Shown here piece after piece: positions 40,871-51,933 of a stretch of 64,000 nucleotides of DNA. This stretch comes from Cruorifilaria tuberocauda (Eukaryota; Nematoda; Chromadorea; Rhabditida; Onchocercidae): the NCBI GenBank assembly GCA_013365365.1, contig JABVXU010000051.1, forward strand, positions 1 through 64,000, given 5' to 3'. The number at the start of each line of letters is the position of its first letter. Positions within the stretch are counted from its first letter, which is position 1. Both the position numbers and the translations under genes were made by a program. The notes under the pieces are model-generated. The model did no database searches and had not been told where the DNA came from. It worked only from the letters and a program-made list of their open reading frames with translations.

Positions 40871-43463
40871 AAGTAAATTTCTCTTTTAGATTTGTTTGTT
40901 TCGATATGTTTTGAATAGGGTACTTTGGGTAATGAAAGCACTAAAATGAAGTGAAATTAACGTGGAATTAGATTAGTTGATTATCAATTATCTAGTCCAG
41001 GAATTAAGCAGAATTTTAGTTTGAACTCATGGATTTTTACGGTGTTATGGTTTTTAAGAATTCATTATTTTGCAGTTCTTAAAAATTTATTTTGAAATCC
41101 ACTTCGCTGTATATTTTGGCTTCCGTTTTCTGATAGAAGAATGGGAAAACATTTGTGAAAAAAATTCATATTATAATATTTATATCGCGTTCAAAAAGTA
41201 AAGTTGCAGCAAAATCCTTTTAATTGCGAAGTGAACTGAATTTGATAATTCTGATTCTAGATTAGGCAACTTCAAGGTTTCCCAAAGAAAAAAGAAATAA
41301 CATAAAAATAATAATAAGTATGCCGAGGTCGTTATACTGTTCTACATTATTTCCATATTTTATCTTTAACACAGTTATTAATTGTTGTATGTTATTTCTG
41401 GCATTTTTAAGAGCACGGTTGAATGATATTTGCATGGAGATTTTTCCGGTTCAAAAAGTATTTTGAATTATGCACTTCGGTATCTTTCACTATGATGTTA
41501 CTGTTAATATATAATTTGGAAATACAAGCAATGGAAAAAGTAGGGTTATGCGGAGTGATATAAGGGTAAATTAATTATATTGTTTTTATCCACATTTTTT
41601 TTTAAAAGTTGCAATAGTCTCATTAACACGGAATCGTATTAGTTCATGAAATACTTTAGTTTAAAAATTTTGTACGGAATCAATAGAAGAGCATTTTATA
41701 ATATCAACGATTACAATAAAAACAAAATGAACTTTACTTATTTTTTATGAATTAATTTTCCTTTTGTTTGATGCATTTATATTACCCTATTTATAAATCA
41801 ATAAATCGGTTACAACAAGTTTTTCTTATGAAAGGAAAAAATTAGCAGGCGCTGAGTGTTTTTCCCCTTTCAATAAAATATGAAGTTCTAAAAGCCAACA
41901 ACGTCCGGGATGTTAAGTAAATGGGCGAATGATAGCACTGCTCAACATTTGATATTTAACATTTATCTTCTGCAGCGAAAGCATTGGAAGATATATTGCA
42001 TCATTGGTACTGATTTGTTCAAATCAGAGACGAATTTAATAACTTTATCAAGAAGTTTGAGAAAAAGCTAATGGAATCAACTTTAACGTTTTGTGAAGTG
42101 ACAAGTACCAAACTAATATATCACGATTAACAACTATCTGATTTACAACTCGGATGTGCGAATCTCTTGAATGACCTATTCATGGGATGGATGATTGATG
42201 TTGGTCTCACATTGATAAACTTCTTTTGCTCAAACGGATCCTGCATTCAAGCAACTGCGGCATTGTAACTTGAAGGCGAAGATGGGAAAAGGGAATTTCG
42301 ATAAGGAGACAGAAGTGAGACACACTTTATTTTCAAGCCCGTATCATTAAGAGAACTTGTTGTAAGAAAGGAAGGGAAAGAGTGCATCCTGATGGAGGAT
42401 ACAGACAATGGGAGAGTGCAGATAATGTATTTAAAATGGCAAGTGAGAGAAGATAGTCAGAATTAGTTTGTTGCGAAGGGAAAATTAAAGCGGTGCGGGA
42501 GCTTAATTGAGGTTTTGCTGTTATGGGTCTTGAATGACAGTTTAACTATCTCTAAATAATCTGAAAGGGAATAAATTTAGAGTATAGTGGGGTTATATTT
42601 TTCGGTAAAATCTTTCTACTGCAAAGGTGATTAATTTCAATATTCATTGCTTGGTTCCAAAAAAATGAACATAACACTACTTCGTTGGTAGCATCAATTC
42701 CTCATGGAAAATTTGAGGAAAGAAGTGCCTTTTTTAGGTACTAATGTAGGAGATGCTAACTAGGTTTAAAGCTTGTAGAAACAGGACAGAGACGCACCTA
42801 TTTTACTATATGATCATTATTTCCTATTTTTTGAGACTTTTCAGAATTTCTTTTATTGTAAGGCATTTGCTGATTTCACGCATTCTCTGAATACTTCTCA
42901 ATGTTGTAAAATGACTTTATTTTTTGATTTTTTGGTAATTCGCAGACTCATCTAGAACTTGATACAGTTATCACTTTTTTCAATATCTTCTGAGTCTTCG
43001 TTTTTCGGTTTGTGATGAAGTAGAACTTGATCATAATTATCACTCTTTTTAGTTTTAGATTTGCCTCTGATATTGTGATTCTTTCCACAAAAAAGAATTC
43101 CTTTTTCTAGAAATTCTTGAAATGGTCTTTTTTATCCCGAATATATACCCCGCCCTTTTTATCATTATCGTTTTTGTTAATCCTCATTTTGCTTTGTCAT
43201 TTGTACCATTTTTCTATCTTTTTTTTTTCAAATTGTCTTGCTTATTCCTCTTTCGTCTCCTCCTTTGTTTTCCAGTAAATTTTTTGGTAAATTAACGCAA
43301 AAGAAAAGATATAATTACAAGTGTTGAGCTGGAACGAATTGTTTGAATTACGGAAGTGAAACTTGTTCAAGTAGCGGCGTTTCAAATCGAACTGGAAAAA
43401 TTTTTATTGAAGGATACACGTAAAAATCTATGAGATCATATGGCAGATCGTTAATTTACAAGA
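40871..43463. other. Intergenic, unrecognised gene to PNISR
   Basis: About 2.6 kb with no ORF of note. It holds an 18-bp palindrome at 42010-42027 (CTGATTTG-TT-CAAATCAG). It also holds an imperfect direct repeat containing TTATCAC, at 42953-42980 and 43021-43050, about 400 bp upstream of PNISR. The PNISR promoter should be at the right end. Confidence 0.6.
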
Positions 43464-46400
43464 ATGGCAGAAAATAATGCGAAATGGTTGGACGCATCGT
43501 ATTATCAGAATATGCCGAATTCGGAAGGTAAATATGATAAACGTACATCAAACTTTATCGATTTGAAACTAGGATTTATTGAAAAATCAGTTTTGAAAAT
43601 CTCAGAATGTCAGGTTTAGTGTAATTTTTCTTCATTTATTTTTTTTCTGAAATTATTTAAACATCAAAAAACTAATATTGTGAACAGAATTCGGTGAGCG
43701 ATGAACGAGAATCTTCCTTATATCCCGAAGCTACCACGGCAAATAGAAATAAGAAAATAGGATGGCAGATGCTTCCATAATATCTGAAGCATCCATCATG
43801 TTTGTCATTTCTTACAGCTATGAATGTCCGTCATGGCATTATGCTTAATTGTTTGTATTTATAAGTAAATTGCAGTAAACTGGGCGCAACTAGCACAGAA
43901 ATGGATGCAAATGCGAGATGCCGGTGAAGTTCCTCCAGTAATATCGGATGATTCCATACCACCACCACCAAAGAAGGAGCTGCTACTATCACATCCGCCA
44001 CCGGCACCCGATGGACTACCGGTAAATGGGTCTTTTTTGCCACCTGGTGGGTATTTGCCTACTATGCCTGTTGGTACGTTTTCGAATTATGTTATTTGCT
44101 AAATTTAATGACTTTATTGAAACCATATGCATTTATGTATCGCCTGTTGTTGTTGCTAATTCTGTTAGCTTTATTTTATCTATAAAATTTTAGATGCGAA
44201 TTTTGCAACTCCATCGCCTTGTTGGATACCACCTTTACCGCCAAATAGTTTCGGACCGCCAACTGGTGGCGCATTTCCTCCTTTCATGCCACCTGTTCCA
44301 CCATGGATGGGTGTTACACCCGTCCCACCTAGTCCATTTCCACCAGCGCCCCCTTACGGTGATGCAAAGCTAAGTGTTGACGAGGAGGAAGGGGGCGAGG
44401 CAAGTTTTGATTTACATTATTCCCATATTGCTTTGTTTTGCTCAGTATATTTTGTTCAATTTCATCTGTTCAGTTTTTCAGTTAGAATGTTTCGCATGTA
44501 CAAAATAGTTATTTGTATTTTATTCAGGTCTGCAGGTTGAGTGAATGTAGTGAATGATGTTAAGTCTTGGATATGATGAATATCATCAAGTTTCAATTTT
44601 CAGTATTCACATTATTACAAAGAGTGGGATGAGAAGCAGAAAAGTGGTCGGCGTGATAATGATTCAGATGATTCAGAGACAGTTCCGGAAGGTGCTATGG
44701 CTCATTGGCTTAAGCCGGGTCCTGGTTGGGCACCACCACCAAATTGGTATCATCCGTCACGTCGTGACTCTCCATCAAACTCTCATTCTATGCCTTTCAT
44801 TGGTTGGTTTATCAGTTTGACTTACTCCTTGTTCTTCATGCGTATAGTCTAAAGCAGACTGCTAGTGATATTACACCGTCTTCAGGTAGTTTTTCAGATC
44901 AACAAACACGAAAAGCTTTACCAGCCTGGATCCGTGAAGGTTTGGAAAAAGCTGAACAAGAAAGACAAAAGAGACAAACGAAAGAAGCCAAGTTGCGAGC
45001 AGCCGAAGAAGCGGCGAAAGCCCGTCGTGCTTCCAAAGGATTGGGAAAATTTGTCAGTTCATATTCATAGATTATTGTGCAAATATATTAAAAATTTTTG
45101 CAAAATTTTCATTTCATAAACTGATAGGAATTGTTTATCCTGGGTGATTTGTAGGATTCGGATAGTAGTGAGGATGAAAATGGTACAGAAGATGCAAAAG
45201 AAAGGATCAAGCTTGATGGGGAGCCAGTATTTCTGCAAAAAAAAAAATTGGAAAGGCAGCAGGGACAGTTGACTAAAGATACAACGGAAATAAATTATCG
45301 AACAGAGGAAGAGACTCGAGAAGATGCAGTAAGTACCTAAATATTTCTATGAGATTTTAATATTTCCAGAAAAGAATGGAGTTAAGAAATGCCTTTCTAA
45401 TTATATTGTATTTACATTTATCACACTGTTTAATATTTCATATTTATTATATCACTATAGTACATCGTATTCCTCTTACTGTGTAACAGAAAATTTTCAT
45501 TTCGTTACTTATTACATCGAACAGTGTTTCTCTTTAAAAAAGTTATCTTAATTTGCGATATATTCTCCTACAATAAAAGAAATTAAGCTAATTGTTATAG
45601 GCCAGTTATAGACTAATTGTTATTTGTGATTGTCTGAAAACGTAAACTGATGAATTTATGACATATATGGACATATATGACATATCTAGGAAAGGATGCA
45701 TCTTCCTAATTTTCCATACTAATTTGACTTATTTACAGCTCATGCTTTTGCGACGTTTCATGACTGAAATTTTGCTGGAAACAACGGATGATGAATTAAG
45801 TCGTATTGCTAGGGAACAGGTGGAATTTGCTAAGCGTTCTGGTACATATTTTCGGTTTTGAAATTTAATGTTCAGCAAATAATTCACGATTTTTTTTTTG
45901 GCATTCGTCATCTGAAATTGTTCCTGCATCCATTTTTGCCTTTTTTTTGTTTTTTCAATGGGCAATGGTGATCGAAATAAAAAAATGTCCCAGTTTCTGA
46001 GGTAACAGGTTATATTATTCAAAACTAACAGACAAGTCACTTCTTGTGACTTCCACATTTTAACATCGCAATTTCGATTTTGAAAACGATCAATTAATCA
46101 AGTCGAATATATATTTAGCCCAGCCAAAAGTTCTCGCCCAAAGCTCGGCTCTCGCCGCTTTGTGTACACTTGGTAAGCTTTTATTACATTTCGCGCTGTC
46201 TTTTTGTTCTTTTTTGATTGGCCTTTTAGGTATTCATTATTTTGGATCATACTCTGATGATTCCTAATGAGAGTTATATTTGGCACTGTTAAAACTTTTG
46301 CTAGATTGGCTGCCAGTCATAATTAAAATTGCATCCTATTGAATGTCTGACCACTCTTTGTATTCTTAGGACGCTGTTTTCCATCCCACATATTAAGCTT

Positions 46401-48690
46401 TCTTTTTTGAGTGAAATGACCCCGTCGGTTCGAAGTATTAATCATTACGGTCCTCTGTTATTTCGACCTTGGGCATACAGCTAGTGCGACGGTTCGAGTT
46501 TGTTTGTTTGTCATTTGTTTTCATTTGGTACGACTTATGACCTTCGTCAAGCTCAATCGTCCTAGCTTTTAATCCTCCTTGCAAAACATGATTAATGGAA
46601 ATTGGCTTTCTGTCGTTATCCCTAATGTATTTACTGATTTCACACCTGCACATAGATCTCGTAGTTCAATAAATAGTTTAAAATTACAATCAATTCAGGT
46701 GCTGAAAGCGATGATGAATCGAGTGAAGAGACTGACGTGAAGCAATTCAGCGAATCAACGAATAAAACGAAAAACGAAGAATGTCCGAAGAAGTCAAATA
46801 TAACTGATGATGGTGATGGTGGTGGTAATGGTGATGATGCTTTGTTCAACGTGCCACTTCTTCCAGTCCTACCGTCTGGTGCTAAGAGTAAGGCCAAGTT
46901 AAGTAGCAATGATGGATTCTCTTCTACAGAATCCTCCCAAGGTATTACTATGCATCTCAGTCCATGTGACACACCTCACTAATACATATACATCTTCAGT
47001 TGGAAACCAAGGATAATCGCGTGCATGGGTGCCACCTTTCTAACTTTCAAATAGAAAAGTGTTTAATTCAATGCGTGAAAACCGAGGATCCTTAAGAAAC
47101 TTTTGATTTTCTTACGGATAAGAGCAATATTTTCGGGATACTGATTTTTTCTTTAACTTGAACTTATCCCAGAAGGTTTGACGGACGCCCACTGATTTCC
47201 GAGTATGGATTAACTTCCGTACTATTTTCACGTGTTGCAACATTTATAGGTATGGCTAAATTAGAAATTTTTATTTTTAGGTGTTGAAAAGAAAAAAATT
47301 GCTGTCCAGGAAAAGAAGAATGGTGATGACGGGCCGTCACATATTACGCTTCCGAAGATGGATAATGATGCATGTAAAGAAATAGGTGAAATTCCAGAGC
47401 TTTTAATTTAAAAAGCTTCACCGTTTTGTAACAGTGGTCACTATTTCGGAAGATAATTGCATTTGAAATGCTAGAGTTCTATTTTTTTGTACATTCAATA
47501 CTACTCAGATCTCGTCGGATAATATCTCTTTCTTATATTATTTCTTTGTTTCGTGGAAACATTAAAAAATATGGAAAAACCGAATGTCAGCAACACAAAA
47601 TTTTTGTTATTTTCTCGAAAATTTATTGGTTCAGTTTTATGTGACATATAGCGGCACCTGTTTCATGCAAAGTTTTTGCTACATCTACGTATTCTGCCGA
47701 AAAAGAGAATAATGCTTCTTAACTATATGTCTAGTTAAACCTTTTCAGGTCAAAAGAAGTTTGATTCCAGTGGCGATGGAGATAATAAAAAGGATAAGAA
47801 GGAAAAACATTCTGGCGAATCAAAGAAGCAGTATCAGCAAAAGAAATCACGAAGTAAGGAGCGCGCAAAGAAACGGTAGTCATTTTTTGTCTTTCATTAC
47901 ATATCATAGGTTATTTGTTTATCTTTGAAATTTTTGTAAAAAAGATATTTTACGAAAATTGTGTACTGGTGTATTTTATCTCGAATTAATCATTTCGATT
48001 ATAAAATTTTTCGCTATATTAAATTTTCCATATAATTTGTAAATTTTTTCTACAATCAGTTGATTATTCAACTTCTTTTTCTTGGAAATAAGTTAAATGG
48101 TGAGTTAGTAGGTTTTAATATACTTGAACTTCTCCATTTTTTAAATTTACGGCTTTTGAATTTTTTAGACGACGTGGCAGTAGTAAGGAAGATTTGACAA
48201 AAAAAGACGCTGATTATATATTAGATGCGTAAGTTCATTTAAAAAATTTAATTTTGAGGGCAGATTTGTTTGCAGTAAGACTGGATAAATCTATCTGCGT
48301 TTATAGTTGTTAGAATGGTAAGATAAGTGCTTTAGATCCGATAGTGATAGTGATAAAAGTGGATCTCGAACTCCCGAACATTATCGTCGAAGATCAAGCA
48401 GCAGAGAGTCTTATCACAAACGACGCCGTTCAAGAAGTCACAAGAGATTGAGATCTCGATCACGTATTAAAAGGAACCGAAGGTATTCTTTTAACAGTAT
48501 TGATTGAATAAAATTAACAGAACGTTTACTCCAATACTTGAGCTAAAGCGCAATGTGGCATACATATTGTGACATTTTTCAGTTTTTCAGATTAATGGAA
48601 CGGCATAATTCACGTTCACGAAGCCGTGAAAGGAGACGATCTGGCGAAAGACATCACCGAGATAGGTATTCCAGAAGATCGCGTTCATAA
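43464..48690 (+). CDS. pnisr: PNISR, Arg/Ser-rich nuclear-speckle protein
   Basis: Fourteen exons: 43464-43527, 43876-44073, 44194-44399, 44604-44806, 44848-45052, 45155-45328, 45739-45841, 46119-46172, 46699-46941, 47281-47385, 47749-47875, 48169-48228, 48336-48482, 48591-48690; 662 residues. Family landmarks in order: NWAQLAQKWMQMRDAG (N-terminal block), a long Pro-rich stretch, RKALPAWIREGLEKAEQE, LMLLRRFMTEILLETTDDEL, and AQPKVLAQSSALAALCTLG. The C-terminus is a typical RS domain (HYRRRSSSRES, RSRSREKR-like repeats). It is expected in nuclear speckles, linked to splicing factors. Intron 44400-44603 uses a GC donor (GAG|GCAAGT), required by phase and alignment. Intron 44807-44847 is only 41 nt. 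The second copy of the 65-bp repeat is in intron 1. The protein is shorter than human PNISR (805 residues), mainly in the RS tail. Confidence 0.92.
43677..43741. repeat. 65-bp perfect direct repeat, copy 2
   Basis: Identical to 40495-40559, located inside PNISR intron 1 (43528-43875). It carries a stranded exon end and donor from the neighbouring gene. A hairpin (GATGGCAGATGCTTC against GAAGCATCCATC) follows about 20 bp downstream, at 43761-43797. Confidence 0.95.
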
Positions 48691-48708
48691 TCCAGAATGC
48701 CTGTGTTC

Positions 48709-48741
48709 TATATATATATATTTATATATATATATATATAT
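48709..48741. repeat. TA microsatellite
   Basis: Nearly uninterrupted TA dinucleotides just after the PNISR stop, probably in its 3' UTR. Similar runs are at 5023-5044, 55284-55299 and 57205-57225. Confidence 0.9.
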
Positions 48742-49034
48742 TTAGAGGAAGCATTCCATTGATTGATTTGTCGTGGGAATAGCGTAAAGTACTTTGTCAT
48801 ATGTGTTTCAGCCAGGTCCTCGGATAGCATAAACATGCGCTTACAATTACAAGTACTTAGGAACGGGTAAGCGCGAATAACTGGTTAAGAAATGCTCAAA
48901 ACAGTTTGCATAGAAATGAATTCAGAATTTTACTTGATATATTTCCTTTTATTTGTTATCTGTTCAAAGTCAGCTTATCTTTTTTGCCTTTTCACCAATG
49001 TCACCTGTTCTTTTGTTCATGGTTTTGAATTTTT

Positions 49035-49112
49035 CGTAAAATAATAGACATGTTAGATTGCATGAAAAGTCCAAACCTTTTCATGCCATTTAAACATGTC
49101 TTTTATTTTACG
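49035..49112. other. 78-nt hairpin (pre-miRNA-like inverted repeat)
   Basis: The arms 49035-49069 and 49077-49112 pair over about 31 positions. There is a perfect outer block (CGTAAAATAA with TTATTTTACG), then GACATGTT with AACATGTC, a short imperfect section, then GCATGAAAAG with CTTTTCATGC, closed by the 7-nt loop TCCAAAC. One base is bulged and three positions mismatch. Size, loop and imperfect pairing fit a microRNA precursor; a short MITE is the main alternative. The strand cannot be told from the DNA. Confidence 0.85.
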
Positions 49113-51933
49113 CCTATCACTTAGAGTTCTTCGAGATTAATCGTGAATCAGTAGTTGTCTAATGTCTACGTTAGTGGATGAAGCGAAGTGTAAGCGGTTA
49201 ATATTGGGAATTATAATTACTAAAGTGCATGCTTCGGCTACATAGTCACACTGTTAATGAATATGGATCATATTGGAATAACAATTAATGGATATCATGT
49301 CGGATGACAGTGATAGGTGGTTGTATTGTTCAGGATTTTCCTGAAATTTTCTGGAATGTTCCGTGTCAGGATAACTAATTTCATTAATGTGCACGTTAAC
49401 AATTGGGACAAATATCTGAAGAATTCCGAAAATTTCGGTTAAATTATTCTCAGTAGTTTCAGCTGTTTGTTGTTTTTTTCTTCATTTTGCATTCATCTGC
49501 GTTGTACTTAAAAGAAAATTTGCAGTATTAGAAAAAATGTTTCGAACTGGTTTGGCTAAAACATTTCCTGCATCTTTAGTTTCTTTCAGTACATGTTTTG
49601 CTGAAATTTACAAGGTTTTATGTGCGTGCAACTGGGAAGTTTTGTACGAAATCCCTTGATGATATCTTTGAGTTTTCGTCCCCAAAATTGCTCTTTTTGA
49701 AATGAATTTTATTCCAAACATTGAATAATATGATTATAGAACTAGAACATTACGGAAATGCAAGAAATGGCCCCTTTTATGAATAAAAAAGCGCATGTGT
49801 AATTTGTTGGTTTCTGTTACCGTTGTTATGTGAAGTTCAGAAGTTTTCATGATATTTGTGGTTACATTTTAACAGTTCTTTGTTATTTGCGGGAAATTCA
49901 TTTCTTTGAATAATGGTGAGTATCCAAAAAATTACCTTTGTGCTGTTAGTCCACCAACAAGTATTTTGTATTTATTTTCGTGTTTATTCTGTATGTGTAA
50001 AATGTTGGAATGATTTAGAACATATGGGTTCTTTTGAATTGCAGTCCACAGATGAACTGTCTTCCAAAATTTTTTTTAATAGAATTTTTTTTTTATTTTA
50101 TCTCTGAATGTACAAATGGTTTGCAAGAATCACAGTTACCACAGAACGAGCCTCTATTATTTTGTCTTTTTTTTATCGGCATTTTCTTCTTTTTCAAGCT
50201 TTATATTAATCATGAATTTCATCGTTTCAACTTCTGTGACTCGAATCAAGTACTGATTTTCTGCAAATAATAGATTTTTAACGATTTAAGCAAAAAGTGA
50301 TTGCCTCTGCAAGACCCTGAACGTATAAGCCATGTGCAACAACGATGATTCGTAAAATATTTTCGTTAAAAGAATAATGAATAAAATGAACTTGAAAACG
50401 ATCCGGTACATACAATAAACAATCTAACTAGTGTGGTTTGTGTCTGAAGTGATTTAGTATGCACAGAAATATGCATTCGCTATACTTCACAACACGGGAC
50501 ACTTAATGCAACTATGAACTGCTATTGGATATTTTTACGATTCATACTTCTATTACTCTGTTTTAAAAAGATATTAAATTTGTAATCAGAAGAGACGATT
50601 TATAGTTGCATCTCTCTTATTATCGTAACAATAATTTATTAATATTATTTCTTGTTCAAACGGAAATATTGCATTTAACGGTGAAGTAAGTTATATGAAA
50701 TGCTGTCAATTATTAAACGTTGAGGAGAGAAAAAAGAAGACTTAAAACAAATAGTGAGAAGTACTTGATGACAGAACAAGATGAGACGTAACTGTTATCT
50801 AATAATCATTGACCACTGGCTAATGATTTGGATGATTGATTCTGTTTTCACATGGTATAATTGATTGATAGAAATAAAAAAGACGGAAGATTACTGTGAA
50901 TGTTAAAAGTTATTCTTTCTTGTTTGCGTTAGATGCAGTATATAGAACATGATCAACTGTTCAAATTTCTTTGTTCATCTTCTTACATTCCATCTGTAGT
51001 CACATACAAATACGTTAATGAATGCAAACGACAATGACTGCTTGCTTGTTTTTACTTTATGAAACTTGTGGTTTATAGAATCACAAGGCATTTTGAGAAA
51101 TTATTCGAGAAAGGAAAGAGAAAGAAACTTGGAATTTAAAATTTAGTCTCAAATTCACATTTGATTGATTTGGCAGGTATAAAACAATATTTTCATCAGT
51201 TCCAATAATTCAATTTAGATTACTGATTTGCATGTTGAAATAGAAACTCTTCTTCCTCTCCCTCCTTCTCTTCCCTCTCATCTTCATTCAAAATTAAAAA
51301 GAAAGCTTTAAACATTCCATCAGTTCATCCTAACCAATGGAAGAGAGAAGAGGGAAAGGCTGAGGTTGTGGAAGTTAGAAAAGCTACCTTATCACTGGTT
51401 TTAAAGCCATGACATTTGCTGTGAGGAAAATTTACACAACTTTTTTATCCCCTCTCTGTGCCTTCAGCTAACTTCACACTTTACATCAACTCTCCCAATC
51501 TTCAACTCCTCACTCCCCTATCCCTACCTCTTCTCCCTCATTTACCCTTCTGTATAACGATAATGCAGACGTACATACAGATACCTGTATCTTCAAGTTG
51601 CTTTCTTTGCTGCATAATACGTTTGAGGAAAAGTTGTTTGTTGTCATCGCAGAATAAATAAGCATTCAGTTCTTTTTAGCATTATTTCATTATTTTTATT
51701 CCTTTTTCTTTATACTATTAATTTTTCCGTTTTTCTTCTAGCATTTCACGTTGGATTTATTCTTATCTTACGTATGTATACGTAAGCATATAAATTATCG
51801 AATTTCTATTCCTCTATTATTATACTAATTGAATAGAACTTTATGAGTAGTAGTAACAATTATAATTGTTATTATTATAATTGTAATAACAATTATTGTT
51901 GTTAATATTACACGTATAAAATATTATATCGCA

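Larger units (their letters stand above)
48691..51933. other. Intergenic PNISR to thioredoxin-like gene
   Basis: About 3.2 kb. It holds a TA microsatellite (48709-48741), a pre-miRNA-like hairpin (49035-49112), an inverted pair of polypyrimidine and polypurine tracts (51255-51274 and 51339-51359) and an 18-bp palindrome (51854-51871) near the next promoter. ORFs such as 49913-50107 and 51458-51661 look like chance translations. Confidence 0.6.

Noticed and set aside
46640..46972. Antisense 110-codon ORF
   Set aside because: Complementary to PNISR exon 46699-46941, with no independent splice or domain support.
49913..50270. Two overlapping short ORFs downstream of PNISR
   Set aside because: AT-driven composition, no splice sites that link them and no domain.
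51854..51871. 18-bp perfect palindrome upstream of the thioredoxin-like gene
   Set aside because: Almost entirely A/T within a low-complexity ATT/GTT stretch, so likely a by-product of composition.
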